From positions 310,001 to 374,000 of the forward strand of contig NZ_BMIG01000002.1 in the NCBI RefSeq assembly GCF_014641715.1: a stretch of 64,000 nt of DNA, read 5' to 3'. Below are positions 1-9,062 of the stretch, piece after piece. The notes under the pieces were generated by a model, which saw nothing but the letters and a program-made list of their open reading frames with translations, did not search any database and had not been told where the DNA came from. Numbering within the stretch: position 1 is the stretch's first letter; each line of letters starts with the position of its first letter. A program made the translations under genes and the position numbers. The DNA comes from Polaromonas eurypsychrophila. Its GTDB lineage: Bacteria; Pseudomonadota; Gammaproteobacteria; Burkholderiales; Burkholderiaceae_C.

Positions 1-780
1 AAGTTGGTCGAGCTCAAGCTGCCCAACTTCTTCCTGCTGCTGCAGCAGCCCGACCGCATGGTCGGCGCGCTGGTCGACATGCTGGTGGCCAACGGCGTGA
101 AAAGCGTCGCTGTCATTTATGTGGACGATTTGTTCGGACTGGAAAACTTCTCCGCACTGCGCACGGCGCTGCGCGGCACCGCCATCCAGGTGCTGGAAGA
201 AAAAAGCTATCCCGGTGACATCAAGGACCTGTCGCCGGTGCTGCGCTCCATCAAGGACAAGAATCCCGATGCCTTCATCGGCCTGAGCTACCCGCCCGAC
301 ACCATTCTGGCGAGCAAGCAGTCCAAGGAAATCGGCTTCAATCCCAAGTATTACTACGCCTCGGTCGGCACCGCCTTTCAGCTTTACCGCAACGTGATGA
401 CGCCGGCCGGTGCCGAAGGCGTGCTCGGCATGGGCTCATGGAACAGCAAGACCAGCCCCGCTGCCAAGGCCTACTTCGATGCACACACCAAGAAGTTCGC
501 CGGCAAGGAACCCGATCGCTGGGCCAGTGGCGCCTGCTGGGCCGGGCTGGAAATCCTGACGGCCGCCGTCAAGCAGGCCGGGCTGGACCGCAAGGCGATC
601 CGCGACTATGTGGCCGGTACCACACACAAGACCATCATCGGCGACGTCAAGTTCACTGGCAGCGAAAACACCGCCACGGCGGGCAGCGTGAGCCAGTGGC
701 AAAACGGTGAGTTCGAGGTGGTGTGGCCGCTGAAAATGGCCACCGCCAAGCTCAACCCGGTCAAGCCGGCCTGGAAATAA
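1..780 (+). CDS. ABC transporter periplasmic substrate-binding protein (HAAT/LivK type), 5'-truncated by the window
   Basis: The reading frame is open from the first base and ends at a TAA at 778-780, so the start and signal peptide lie upstream of the window. About 259 residues are visible, corresponding to the C-terminal two thirds of a type I periplasmic binding protein. They include the segment around AVIYVDDLFGLEN and a GLSYPPD motif in the hinge region, typical of the hydrophobic amino acid/amide (HAAT) family. The product would capture its ligand in the periplasm and deliver it to the permease pair encoded immediately downstream. The ligand cannot be read from the sequence; the operon's terminal aldehyde dehydrogenase hints at an aromatic or other non-amino-acid substrate (inference). 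Confidence 0.9.
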   Translation, partial: KLVELKLPNFFLLLQQPDRMVGALVDMLVANGVKSVAVIYVDDLFGLENFSALRTALRGTAIQVLEEKSYPGDIKDLSPVLRSIKDKNPDAFIGLSYPPDTILASKQSKEIGFNPKYYYASVGTAFQLYRNVMTPAGAEGVLGMGSWNSKTSPAAKAYFDAHTKKFAGKEPDRWASGACWAGLEILTAAVKQAGLDRKAIRDYVAGTTHKTIIGDVKFTGSENTATAGSVSQWQNGEFEVVWPLKMATAKLNPVKPAWK

Positions 781-792
781 TCTTCCGAAAAC

Positions 793-881
793 TGTCATTG
801 CGGGCCTGACCCGCAATCCATGCCCTGTTCACTGCGGTGGTCAGGGCGCCTTCGGATGCCGGTCACGACCGGCATGACAAG
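793..881. repeat. Dispersed double-hairpin repeat (family C)
   Basis: Two palindromes in tandem. The first is built on cattgcgggcctgacccgcaat and the second on gatgccggtcacgaccggcat. Related units occur at 5865-5935 and 55284-55365 (hairpins of the same sort preceding 'ccatg'). It lies between the binding-protein stop and the first permease start, so it may act as an mRNA-stabilising or attenuating structure inside the operon (inference). Confidence 0.6.
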
Positions 882-892
882 CCTTCCCCACC

Positions 893-1768
893 ATGTCACT
901 TTTTTCCTGGTTTGAATTGATCGCCTCCGGGCTGATCACCGGCGGCATCTATGCGTTGGTCGCGCTCGGCCTGAATCTGCAGTACGGGCTGATGCGCATC
1001 CTCAATATCGCGCATGGCGAGTTCCTGATGCTGGGCGCCTACCTGACCTGGATGGCGCACACCACGCTGGGCATCTCGCCGCTGCTGATGGTGCCGGTGT
1101 CCTTTCTGCTGCTGATGGCGCTGGGTCTGGTGATCCACAAGCTGTGTTTCCGGCGCCTGACCGTGACTTCACCGAATCTCGACATCTTCGAAGCGCGTGG
1201 CCTGATGGTGGCTTTTGGCCTGATGTTCCTGGTGCAGAACTTTGCTTCCTTCATGTGGGGCGGCGACTTGCGCGGTTATGACTACCTGGCCGAGCCGGTG
1301 AAGATTGGTGAGGCGCAATTTGCCGGCAACAAGCTGCTGGTGTTCGGCCTGGCGCTGCTGTTTTCCGGCGCGCTGATCGCCTTGCTGCGTTTCACCTTGC
1401 TCGGCAAGGGTGTGCGCGCGCTGATGCAGTCGCCGACCGGTGCGCAACTGGTTGGTATCGACACCCAGCGCCTGCACCCGCTGATGTTCGGCATCGGCCT
1501 GGGCTTGTCGGGCGTGGCCGGTTGCCTCTTGTCCATGGCCTACACCATCACGCCGTCCATGGGTGAGCCTTACACCGTCACCGCTCTGATCGTGATAACC
1601 CTGGGTGGCTTCGGCAGCATGAGCGGCGCGCTGGCCGGCGGTCTGCTGCTTGGCGTGGTGGAAGCGCTGGGCATGCATTTCACCAATCCTTCGTTGAAGG
1701 CGCTGCTGTCGTACAGCGTGTTTATTGCGGTGTTGCTGTTGCGCCCGCGCGGCCTGTTTGCGAAGTAA
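893..1768 (+). CDS. Branched-chain amino acid-type ABC transporter permease (LivH family)
   Basis: A 291-residue integral membrane protein, the usual length for LivH. It has about eight hydrophobic segments and the hallmark N-terminal stretch GGIYALVALGLNLQYGLMR (about residues 17-35), followed by NIAHGEF, the signature of BPD_transp_2 permeases. The conserved C-terminal VEALGM block is also present. It forms the heterodimeric inner-membrane channel with the LivM-type permease starting 8 bases downstream. ATG at 893 follows the repeat-containing spacer with only a weak ribosome binding site. Family assignment is certain; the substrate is unknown. Confidence 0.93.
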   Translation: MSLFSWFELIASGLITGGIYALVALGLNLQYGLMRILNIAHGEFLMLGAYLTWMAHTTLGISPLLMVPVSFLLLMALGLVIHKLCFRRLTVTSPNLDIFEARGLMVAFGLMFLVQNFASFMWGGDLRGYDYLAEPVKIGEAQFAGNKLLVFGLALLFSGALIALLRFTLLGKGVRALMQSPTGAQLVGIDTQRLHPLMFGIGLGLSGVAGCLLSMAYTITPSMGEPYTVTALIVITLGGFGSMSGALAGGLLLGVVEALGMHFTNPSLKALLSYSVFIAVLLLRPRGLFAK

Positions 1769-1775
1769 GAAAAGA

Positions 1776-2753
1776 ATGAAAGACAAACAGATTCTTGTGC
1801 GCGACCTGCTGCTGTTGCTGGCTTTTGCCGGCTGGGCCATGGCGCTGCCGCATTACGGCAGCGAGTTCGTGGTGTCGATGGCGCTGACCTGTCTGATGTA
1901 TGTGGCCCTGTCTTCAAGCTGGGGGCTGTTTTGCGGCAGCACGCGTTACCTGTCGCTGGCGACTTCGGCCTTCTTCGGCATCGGCGCCTATACCAGCGCC
2001 GTGGCGCTGGACAGCCTGCCCTGGCTCGGTGCCATCGCGCTGGGCGCCGGCATCGCCACTGTGGTCGCCGTTGTCATGGGTGCGGCGGTTCTGCATTTGC
2101 GCGGCACCTACTTCGCGGTGCTGACCTTCGGCATGACCGAGCTGATCCGCCATGCCGTGACCTACTTTGAAAAGAAAGTCACGGGCACGGTGGGACGGGT
2201 GCTGACGGTGGTGCCGGATCGCGACACGATCTATCTGACGGTGCTGGCGTTGGCCGTGCTGTCGGTGCTGGTCTCCATCATCGTGCGGCGCAGCCGCTTC
2301 GGCCTGGCGCTGATGGGCATAGGTGCGGATGAGCAGCGCGCGCAGACCTTGGGCGTGAATACGCGGCTGATCAAGGTGGCCGGTTTTGCGATGACAGCGG
2401 CTTTTGCCGGCGCGGTCGGTGCGGCGATGTCGGTGCGCTGGACCTACATCGACCCGCACACGGTGTTCAATCCCTTCATCGGCTTCCAGACCGTTCTGAT
2501 TGCGCTGATCGGTGGCGCGGTCACGCTGTGGGGACCGCTGATCGCGGCCATCGTCTTCAGCGTGCTGGCCGAGACCCTGCGCCTGCAGGCGCCGCAGGTC
2601 TACATGATGTCGCTGGGTCTGCTGCTGATCCTGAGTGTGCTTTACCTGCCGGGCGGGCTGGCTTCGCTGCGCTGGGCCACCTTCAGCGGCTGGTGGCGAG
2701 ACGGCCGTGGCTGGCTGCGCGGCCTGAAAGCCAAGGAGCGCAACAATGACTGA
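1776..2753 (+). CDS. Branched-chain amino acid-type ABC transporter permease (LivM family)
   Basis: A 325-residue polytopic membrane protein. I chose ATG 1776, which follows aagaaaag; an upstream in-frame start at 1725 would overlap livH and add 17 non-homologous residues. LivM signatures are visible: LATSAFFGIGAYTSAVAL in the first third, LTFGMTELIRH in the middle, and a RSRFGLALMGIGADEQRAQTLG-like loop (split here) that precedes the second bundle. It pairs with the LivH-type permease. Its end overlaps the next gene, an ATPase, by 8 bases, indicating translational coupling. Confidence 0.92.
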   Translation: MKDKQILVRDLLLLLAFAGWAMALPHYGSEFVVSMALTCLMYVALSSSWGLFCGSTRYLSLATSAFFGIGAYTSAVALDSLPWLGAIALGAGIATVVAVVMGAAVLHLRGTYFAVLTFGMTELIRHAVTYFEKKVTGTVGRVLTVVPDRDTIYLTVLALAVLSVLVSIIVRRSRFGLALMGIGADEQRAQTLGVNTRLIKVAGFAMTAAFAGAVGAAMSVRWTYIDPHTVFNPFIGFQTVLIALIGGAVTLWGPLIAAIVFSVLAETLRLQAPQVYMMSLGLLLILSVLYLPGGLASLRWATFSGWWRDGRGWLRGLKAKERNND

Positions 2754-3501
2754 GCTGCTTTTGCAGGCGCGTGACATCACGGTGCGTTTTGGCGGATTGA
2801 CCGCCGTCGACGCCGTGAGCGCCGATTTTCATGCCGGCGAGCTGGTCGGCATCATCGGTCCCAACGGTGCCGGCAAGACCACGTTTTTCAACGCGATCTC
2901 GGGCGTGATCGCACCGACCTCTGGCCAGTTGCTGGCCGACGGCAACAACCTGAGCGGCAAGGGCCCGCACCGGTATGCCGCCGCAGGGATTGCGCGCACC
3001 TTCCAGACGCCACGTGTGTTTCCCGACATGCCGGTCACCGCCAACATCGGCTTCGGCCTGAAGTTCGCGGGGCGGCGGCGCGAGGGCGCCTGGCAGCTGC
3101 GTGACGAGGCCAGCATCCTGGGACTGATCGGCCTGGCCGCGCAGTCAGACCTGCCGGCCGGCGCCATCACGCCGTCCCAGCAGCGCCTGCTGGAGATCGG
3201 CATGGCGCTGGCCACGCGGCCGCGCCTGCTGCTGCTCGACGAGGTGGCGGCCGGCCTGACCGAATCAGAAATCGAGAACATGGCGCTGCTTATACGTCGT
3301 ATGCGCGACGAGCTGGGCCTGACGGTGGTGTGGATCGAACATGCGGTCACAACCCTGCTGCGCCATGTCGAACGTGTGATCGTGCTGCATCAGGGCCGCA
3401 AGATTGCGGACGGCACGCCGGCCGAGGTGGTGCGTGATGCCGAAGTGATTGAGGCTTATCTGGGCGATGAGATGGTGGAAGCAGAGGGGGCCGCACCATG
3501 A
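2746..3501 (+). CDS. ABC transporter ATP-binding protein (LivG family)
   Basis: A 251-residue ATPase of the HAAT class. The Walker A motif [10 protein letters not shown] lies near residues 39-48, and Walker B LLLLDEVAAGL near 161-171. The signature loop is degenerate (TPSQQRLLEIG instead of LSGGQ...), as is common in LivG, where the loop often reads LPYGQQRRLEI. The gene starts inside livM (8-base overlap). Its LivF partner begins 103 bases later, an unusually long gap for this operon class. The protein energises import together with LivF. Confidence 0.92.
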   Translation: MTELLLQARDITVRFGGLTAVDAVSADFHAGELVGIIGPNGAGKTTFFNAISGVIAPTSGQLLADGNNLSGKGPHRYAAAGIARTFQTPRVFPDMPVTANIGFGLKFAGRRREGAWQLRDEASILGLIGLAAQSDLPAGAITPSQQRLLEIGMALATRPRLLLLDEVAAGLTESEIENMALLIRRMRDELGLTVVWIEHAVTTLLRHVERVIVLHQGRKIADGTPAEVVRDAEVIEAYLGDEMVEAEGAAP

Positions 3502-3604
3502 AGCGAAGGGCGAGGGCCCCGCACAGCGGGATCGACCAGCGTAGGGGGGCGTGCGGCCGACACCTCAGGGATGCCTTGATCACGGCATATGAGGAGGCCG
3601 CCGC

Positions 3605-4375
3605 ATGATGTGGCACTCATCTCCCTTTGTGCTTGGCGGAACTGCGCATGCCCATTTGAAAGTTCAGGGCCTGAGCGCCGGCTACGGCGCCTTCCTGGTT
3701 TTGCGCGACCTGACGCTTGAAGTCAAGCCCGGCCTGACGGTGATTCTCGGCCCCAATGGCGCCGGCAAGACCACCTTGCTCAAGGCGCTGTCCGGCCTGA
3801 TCCCCCGCAGCGGCGAGGTACAGCTCAATGGCGAGGCCTTGCCCAAAAAAACCAGCGACATCGTCAAGGGCGGCATGGCCCTGGTGCCCGAGGGCCGGCA
3901 ATTGTTTCCGCAGATGACGGTCACCGAGAACCTCGAGCTCGGCGGCTGGTTGGTCGCCAAAGCCGAACGCGCCCGGCGGCTCGAACAGGCTTTCAATGAT
4001 TTCCCCAAGCTGCGTGAACGCGCGCAGCAACTGGCCGGCACCATGAGCGGCGGCGAGCAGCAAATGGTGGCCGTGGCGCGCGCCATGATGAGTGCGCCGC
4101 GCCTGCTGATGCTCGACGAACCCTCGCTGGGCCTGGCGCCGCGCATGGTCGATGAACTGCTGGCGATCACGCGCCGTATCGCCGACGCCGGCACCACGGT
4201 GCTGATGGTTGAGCAGAACGTGAAGAAAGCACTGGCCGTGGCCGACCGAGGCTACGTGCTGGAGCGCGGCACGCTTGTGGCCAGCGGGCCAGCGGCGCTG
4301 CTGACGCGTTCGTCGGTAATCCGTGAAGCCTACCTGGGCGCGGGTGCTGCGGTGCCGACCGCCAAAGCGGCTTGA
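3605..4375 (+). CDS. ABC transporter ATP-binding protein (LivF family)
   Basis: A 256-residue ATPase with Walker [11 protein letters not shown], signature MSGGEQQMVAVARAMM and Walker B LLMLDEPSLGLAP, all typical of LivF. The ATG at 3605 follows a strong gaggagg site. It gives an N-terminal extension of about 17 residues before the usual LivF opening (LKVQGLSAGYGAF), so a TTG at 3656 could be the ancestral start. The preceding 103-base gap and this extension suggest local rearrangement between the two ATPase genes. It completes the five-component uptake system. Confidence 0.92.
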   Translation: MMWHSSPFVLGGTAHAHLKVQGLSAGYGAFLVLRDLTLEVKPGLTVILGPNGAGKTTLLKALSGLIPRSGEVQLNGEALPKKTSDIVKGGMALVPEGRQLFPQMTVTENLELGGWLVAKAERARRLEQAFNDFPKLRERAQQLAGTMSGGEQQMVAVARAMMSAPRLLMLDEPSLGLAPRMVDELLAITRRIADAGTTVLMVEQNVKKALAVADRGYVLERGTLVASGPAALLTRSSVIREAYLGAGAAVPTAKAA

Positions 4376-4406
4376 AAATTTAACCTGACTATTTTTGGAG
4401 AACCCC

Positions 4407-5861
4407 ATGTCTGACATGTCCATGTTGATCAACGGCCTGAAGGTCACGGCCGAAAAAGGCGCGACGTTTGAGCGCCGCAACCCGCTCGATGGCAGTATCG
4501 CCACACGCGCACCGGCGGCCTCCGTCGCCGATGCGCTGATGGCCGCCGACGCTGCGGCCGAAGCCTTCAAAAGCTGGAGCCAGACTGGCCCCGGTGCGCG
4601 ACGCGCGCTGCTGCTGAAAGCCGCCGATGCGCTGGAGGCCAAGACCCCGCAGTTCATCAAGGCAGTGGCCGCCGAAACCGGGGCCTCGGGCATGTGGGCT
4701 GGCTTCAACGTAATGCTGGCCGCCGGCATGATCCGCGAAGCCGCGGCGCTGACCACGCAGATCAGCGGCGAAGTGATTCCGTCCGATGTGCCGGGCAGCC
4801 TGGCCATGGGCCTGCGCCAGCCGGCCGGCGTGGTGCTGGGCATTGCGCCGTGGAACGCACCTATCATCCTCGGTGTGCGCGCGATCGCGACGCCACTGGC
4901 TTGCGGCAACACCGTGATCTTCAAGGGCTCGGAGAACTGCCCGCACACGCACCAGCTGATCGTTGAGGCGTTTGAGGACGCCGGATTTCCGCCGGGCGTC
5001 GTCAACTACATCACCAACGCGCCGCTGGATGCCGGCGCCGTGGTCGAGGCCATCGTGGCGCACCCGGCGGTGCGGCGCATCAACTTCACCGGCTCGACCA
5101 AAGTGGGTCGCATCATCGCCATGACCTGCGCCAAATACCTGAAGCCTGTGGTGCTGGAGCTCGGCGGCAAGGCGCCGCTGGTGATCCTGGACGACGCCAA
5201 CATCGACGACGCTGTCAACGGCGCGGCCTTCGGCTGTTTCGCCAACAGCGGGCAGATCTGCATGTCCACCGAGCGCATCATCGTGGACCAGAAGATCGCC
5301 GACGAGTTTGTCAAACGCTTCGCTGCCAAGGCCAAGGCCCTGCCGCTGGGCGACCCTCGCAAGCCCGACCCCGTGGTGCTGGGCTCGGTGATCGGCATGG
5401 GTACGGTGGAGCACTGCAACGCGCTGATCGATGACGCGCTGGCCAAAGGCGCCAAGTTGATGTGCGGCGGCAAGGCCGAGAACACCCTGATGCCAGCCAC
5501 CGTGCTGGACCACGTGACACCGACCATGCGCATTTACCACGAGGAGACTTTTGGCCCGGTCAAATGCGTGGTGCGCGTCAGCGGCGTCGAGGAAGCCGTG
5601 GCCTGCGCCAACGACAACGAATACGGCCTGGCGGCGGCCGTCTTCGGCGGCGACATCGCGCGCGCCTTCGGTGTGGCCCAACGTATCGACTCCGGCATTT
5701 GCCACGTCAACGGCCCGACGGTTCACGACGAGGCGCAAATGCCGTTTGGCGGGGTCAAGGGCAGCGGGATGGGGCGCTTTGGCGGCAAAGCGGGGGTAGA
5801 CGAGTTCACCGAACTGCGCTGGATCACGATCCAGACCACGCCACGGCATTACCCTTTCTGA
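4407..5861 (+). CDS. Aldehyde dehydrogenase, vanillin/salicylaldehyde dehydrogenase-like
   Basis: A 484-residue NAD(P)-dependent aldehyde dehydrogenase. The start is ATG 4407 with ttggag seven bases upstream; a TTG at 4395 would lie within the ribosome binding site. Visible motifs are APWNAP (cofactor loop), NFTGSTKVG (glycine motif), the general-base glutamate in VLELGGKAPL, the nucleophile in SGQICMSTERI, and EETFGPVK. The C-terminal MPFGGVKGSGMGRFGG is also standard. The overall sequence resembles enzymes oxidising vanillin, benzaldehyde or salicylaldehyde. It is 31 bases downstream of livF, so uptake and oxidation of an aromatic-type compound are probably co-regulated (inference). Confidence 0.88.
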   Translation: MSDMSMLINGLKVTAEKGATFERRNPLDGSIATRAPAASVADALMAADAAAEAFKSWSQTGPGARRALLLKAADALEAKTPQFIKAVAAETGASGMWAGFNVMLAAGMIREAAALTTQISGEVIPSDVPGSLAMGLRQPAGVVLGIAPWNAPIILGVRAIATPLACGNTVIFKGSENCPHTHQLIVEAFEDAGFPPGVVNYITNAPLDAGAVVEAIVAHPAVRRINFTGSTKVGRIIAMTCAKYLKPVVLELGGKAPLVILDDANIDDAVNGAAFGCFANSGQICMSTERIIVDQKIADEFVKRFAAKAKALPLGDPRKPDPVVLGSVIGMGTVEHCNALIDDALAKGAKLMCGGKAENTLMPATVLDHVTPTMRIYHEETFGPVKCVVRVSGVEEAVACANDNEYGLAAAVFGGDIARAFGVAQRIDSGICHVNGPTVHDEAQMPFGGVKGSGMGRFGGKAGVDEFTELRWITIQTTPRHYPF

Positions 5862-5864
5862 TTC

Positions 5865-5935
5865 GCCATCCCGGACTGGATTCGGGATCCATGCTCGATC
5901 ACCACCACCGTTCGGGCTGAGCCTGTCGAAGCTTT
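5865..5935. repeat. Dispersed palindromic repeats after the aldehyde dehydrogenase
   Basis: A hairpin on catcccggactggattcggg (family C) is followed by ttcgggctgagcctgtcgaa, an imperfect palindrome of a kind scattered in many proteobacterial genomes. It sits just past the dehydrogenase stop, where it may also serve as a 3' end structure for the operon. Confidence 0.55.
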
Positions 5936-5949
5936 CTTTGCTTCTGCCG

Positions 5950-6190
5950 TTAGTGGCTTGCCAACAAGCCGGGGGTTGCCCGGCGGCAACTTACTTTTCT
6001 TTGTTTCGCCAAAGAAAAGTAAGCAAAAGAAAGGCGACCCGATGGTCTGGGTCCCCTTCGCTATCGCTCAGGGGCAACCTGCGGTGCTCGCCGAAAATGG
6101 GGTCGAGCTAGCACTCGCACGCTCAAACAATCGCTCGCCCTGATCCATTTTCGGCTGCGCTCCTCGGCCCAGTCCGACAGGTGGGGGAAC
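5950..6190. repeat. Intergenic repeat unit with strong hairpin
   Basis: An AT-richer island. Its core is acttacttttctttg and its inverted partner caaagaaaagtaag, around 5991-6024, followed by purine-rich text. A short open frame across it (5958-6143, lysine-rich then hydrophobic) looks like a by-product of a repeated DNA unit rather than a gene. Together with 6191-6417 it fills the 550-base gap between the aldehyde dehydrogenase and minE, in which I see no credible gene. Confidence 0.5.
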
Positions 6191-6417
6191 GAATTCAAAA
6201 TCCGGAGCAGAAGAAGCGCGCAGCGCTCCTTCTGCGGGAATCCCAACAGACCGTCATGTTTGCACGCGAGCGCAGCGCACGCGGCCAGATGAAGTCTCCC
6301 TCCATCGCCCAGCGGGGCGAGGGAGGGGTTAGGGGTGGGAGTGGGGAGTTGTGCCTACTGTCCCGGGCGAGCCGGGAACGCAGCGTGATGCAAGCGACAC
6401 CCGCTCGCCGCAACGGG

Positions 6418-6690
6418 CTACTTCTTGTCCGCCGCCTCCGGCAACTCGATCTTCACCTCGAGCACGTCCAGGTTGTCCTGGCGTTCGAGGTTGACCTTGA
6501 TGTCGTTTGGGTTGATGTTGATGTATTTGGAAATCACCGCGATCAGGTCGCGCTGCAAAGCCGGCAGGTAGTCGGGCTCGTGGCCCTGGCGACCTGAGCG
6601 CTCGTGCGCGAGGATGATCTGCAGCCGCTCTTTGGCGACGCTGGCGGTTTTTTTCTTTTCACCGAGAAAGAAGGACAGAAAAGAAGCCAT
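6418..6690 (-). CDS. minE: Cell division topological specificity factor MinE
   Basis: A 90-residue MinE of normal length. It opens with [20 protein letters not shown], containing the amphipathic membrane-targeting helix. The anti-MinCD segment [11 protein letters not shown] follows, and then the dimerisation domain ([18 protein letters not shown]). MinE stimulates MinD ATPase and drives pole-to-pole oscillation so that FtsZ rings form only at midcell. It is the last gene of minCDE, starting 5 bases after the minD stop. The order minC-minD-minE on the minus strand is the standard one. Confidence 0.97.
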   Translation of the reverse strand: MASFLSFFLGEKKKTASVAKERLQIILAHERSGRQGHEPDYLPALQRDLIAVISKYININPNDIKVNLERQDNLDVLEVKIELPEAADKK

Positions 6691-6695
6691 GGTGC

Positions 6696-7511
6696 TTATT
6701 TGCCTCCAAATACACGTTTGAAGAAGCCGACCTTGGGCGCGTCGATAAAACGCAGCGGTCTGTCTTCGCCCAGAAAGCGGGCAATCACGTCCTTGTAGGC
6801 CTCTGACACATCGCTGCCTTCCATGTGCACCGCCGGCACGCCCTGATTCGAGGCCTGCAACACCGACTCGGACTCCGGGATCACGCCGATCAGCTTGATG
6901 CGCAGAATGTCCTTGATGTCTTCGAGCGACAGCATCTGGCCCTGGTCGACGCGGCTGGGGTTGTAACGCGTGATGAGCAGGTGTTCCTTGATCGGCTCGC
7001 CGCCTTCCATGCCGCGTTTGGTCTTGCTCGACAACATGCCGAGGATGCGGTCGGAATCGCGCACCGAAGAGACTTCGGGGTTGGTGACGACCAGCGCCTC
7101 GTCGGCGAAATGCATGGCCATCAGCGCGCCAGTTTCAATGCCGGCCGGCGAATCGCAGACGATGTATTCGAAGTCCATGTCGGCCAGGTCTTTGAGCACT
7201 TTTTCCACGCCTTCCTTGCTCAGCGCTTCCTTGTCGCGCGTCTGAGAAGCGGCCAGCACGTAGAGCTTGTCGCACTGTTTGTCCTTGATCAGCGCCTGGT
7301 GCAGGTTGGCTTCGCCCTGGATCACGTTGATCAGGTCGTACACCACACGGCGCTCGCAGCCCATGATCAGGTCGAGGTTGCGCAGGCCCACGTCGAAGTC
7401 AATGACGGCGGTTTTGTGCCCGCGCATTGCCAGGCCGGTTGCAAAACTGGCGCTGGTGGTGGTTTTGCCCACGCCGCCCTTGCCGGAGGTAACGACGATG
7501 ATTTTTGCCAT
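6696..7511 (-). CDS. minD: Septum site-determining ATPase MinD
   Basis: A 271-residue ParA-superfamily ATPase. The deviant Walker [19 protein letters not shown] starts at about residue 10, with the signature lysine in [23 protein letters not shown] gives the A' and switch I region and [11 protein letters not shown] the switch II region. The basic C-terminal amphipathic helix ([12 protein letters not shown]) is the membrane-targeting sequence. It recruits MinC to the membrane and is released by MinE. The gene lies 42 bases after minC and 5 bases before minE, so one transcript is expected. Confidence 0.98.
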   Translation of the reverse strand: MAKIIVVTSGKGGVGKTTTSASFATGLAMRGHKTAVIDFDVGLRNLDLIMGCERRVVYDLINVIQGEANLHQALIKDKQCDKLYVLAASQTRDKEALSKEGVEKVLKDLADMDFEYIVCDSPAGIETGALMAMHFADEALVVTNPEVSSVRDSDRILGMLSSKTKRGMEGGEPIKEHLLITRYNPSRVDQGQMLSLEDIKDILRIKLIGVIPESESVLQASNQGVPAVHMEGSDVSEAYKDVIARFLGEDRPLRFIDAPKVGFFKRVFGGK

Positions 7512-7553
7512 GGGTAAAAGTCCTTTTGAATTGAAGGGGGCAGGCCTGGGGCC

Positions 7554-8315
7554 TTACTCAGAAAGAGGGGTCATGACGAGCTTGTCGCCGTCGGGTCCGG
7601 GCAGCAGTCGCACTTGTGTGGGTTTGCCCCACACACCTTTGGGCAGGGGCACGTCGCTGGTGCGGTAGATGCCGGCAATTGACAACAGCTCGGGCTCCAG
7701 GCACAGCGAGAAGATGCGTGCATCGGCATTGCCGCGCGCGCCTGCCATGGCTTTGCCGCGCAGCGGTGCATACACATGAATGTGGCCGTCGGCAATCACT
7801 TCGGCGCCGGCGTTAACCATAGCCAGCATGACCAGGTCGCGTCCGCGCGCGTAGACCTGCTGGCCCGAGCGCAGCGGTCTATCGATGACCAGGGCGCCCG
7901 CGGCAGGCGCGGCCACCGGTGCTTCAGCGGCAGCAGGCTGCGCCCGCGCGACTTCGGGCGTCTGGGTCCTGGCGGCGGTGATGCGTGCATCGGGTGCGAC
8001 TAGCAGCCCGGCTGCGGCGGCTGCGTTCATCTGCTCAGGGTCGCCACCGCGCACGGCAACAGGCGCCACGCGGTAGCTGCGCAACAGCGTGACCAGCGCC
8101 GCAAAATCGATGGTACGCCCGTCCGAGGCCAGCGCCGATAACTCGACCACGAGCGGGTCGTTGTCGAAGAAGTCGGGAATGTCGCCAAAACGCAGCGCCA
8201 GGTCGCGCGACAGCGCGTCGAGGTCGGTGGACTTGAGCAGCAGCGCAACCAGGGGCAGGTTGGCGCTTTTGATTTCGAAGGTAGCGGGGGAGCTGGCCGG
8301 GAGGGCAACGGTCAT
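7554..8315 (-). CDS. minC: Septum formation inhibitor MinC
   Basis: The 253-residue product starts at ATG 8315 (MTVALPASSPATFEIKSANL); the longer frame upstream of it is not MinC-like. The N-terminal FtsZ-antagonising domain occupies about residues 1-110. A proline/alanine-rich linker follows, and then the C-terminal beta-helix domain (PLRSGQQVYARGRDLVML, GHIHVYAPLRGKAMAGARG). That domain binds MinD and the septum. MinC blocks FtsZ polymerisation near the poles. It is the first gene of the min operon. The 282-base leader upstream contains a family A repeat at 8552-8600. Confidence 0.96.
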   Translation of the reverse strand: MTVALPASSPATFEIKSANLPLVALLLKSTDLDALSRDLALRFGDIPDFFDNDPLVVELSALASDGRTIDFAALVTLLRSYRVAPVAVRGGDPEQMNAAAAAGLLVAPDARITAARTQTPEVARAQPAAAEAPVAAPAAGALVIDRPLRSGQQVYARGRDLVMLAMVNAGAEVIADGHIHVYAPLRGKAMAGARGNADARIFSLCLEPELLSIAGIYRTSDVPLPKGVWGKPTQVRLLPGPDGDKLVMTPLSE

Positions 8316-8551
8316 GGAAACAGTGTCGCGTCGTCGCGGATGCAGAAGAAAAATCAGCCGCAGCAACGGGTTGAAAGGGAGGCATCTTAACAGCGGCTCA
8401 TGACGCCTCGGGCCGCAGTTGTGAGCGAATGAAACGCCTGGAACTGCTTTGTGAAATTGTTTTGCAAAAAGGGGGGAGCAGTGCGAGCGCTGGCGGGCAC
8501 TTGTTGTGCGCAAGGGGCCCAAGCCACGCCAAACCATGAATCAAAAAGAAC

Positions 8552-8600
8552 GTCAGCCCTAATGTGGCAGGCGTAAACAGCTATGAATTCGATAGCATTA
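8552..8600. repeat. Family A dispersed palindromic repeat, copy 1
   Basis: AGCTAT at 8579-8584 and ATAGC at 8592-8596 form the palindrome. They are preceded by a gccct...ggcgtaa arm shared with copies at 24442 and 49925. The stop codon (TAA on the minus strand, 8598-8600) of the thioesterase gene lies inside the repeat, so the repeat supplies its 3' end. Confidence 0.7.
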
Positions 8601-9062
8601 ATGAGGGCGCGAGGCGCTGGCGGCGGCGGTGTCGATATTGCGCGCCGTGCCCAGCAGCGTGGCGCACAGGGCTTCTTCGCCTTCGGCATTGACCGCGTAA
8701 ACATCGGCGGCGCACACGGTGAGCAACTTGCCGGCGCTGATCACCCGGCCGCGAGCGCGCAGCAGCGCGCCCTGCGCCGGTGCCACGAGCTTGAGGGTCG
8801 CGTCCACGGTGGCGTTGATCCAGCCCGGTGCGAGCAGCGAACCGGCGGCGGCCACGGCGGCAAAGTCGGCCACGGCAAACACGGCGGTGGCCTGCAACTG
8901 GCCGGGGCGGAAGGTGAAGCCCTCCTGCACCGGGATCTCGACCTCCACCTCGCCGGGCGCGATGCGCTTGAAGCGCAGGCCCAGGGTGCGGGCCATGGGC
9001 ATGGCGAGCACCATGCGTTCAAGCTGGCGGATGTGCGCGGCGCTGGCAGTGTCGGTGTTCAT
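8598..9062 (-). CDS. PaaI-family hotdog-fold thioesterase
   Basis: A 154-residue single hotdog domain protein starting at ATG 9062. The family shape is clear: a GLRFKRIAPGEVEVEIPVQEG strand region (split here), then a central helix with AVADFAAVAAAGSLL in the place of the catalytic helix, and RARGRVISAGKLLTVCAADVYAV. Such enzymes hydrolyse acyl-CoA thioesters in the cytoplasm; the substrate is unknown. Its ATG overlaps the TGA of the MerR gene (ATGA), so the two are translationally coupled and the thioesterase is probably under MerR autoregulation. The terminal residues and stop derive from a family A repeat. Confidence 0.82.
   Translation of the reverse strand: MNTDTASAAHIRQLERMVLAMPMARTLGLRFKRIAPGEVEVEIPVQEGFTFRPGQLQATAVFAVADFAAVAAAGSLLAPGWINATVDATLKLVAPAQGALLRARGRVISAGKLLTVCAADVYAVNAEGEEALCATLLGTARNIDTAAASASRPH

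Noticed and set aside
5958-6143. Small lysine-rich protein gene
   Set aside because: The frame coincides with a hairpin repeat unit and lacks a ribosome binding site.
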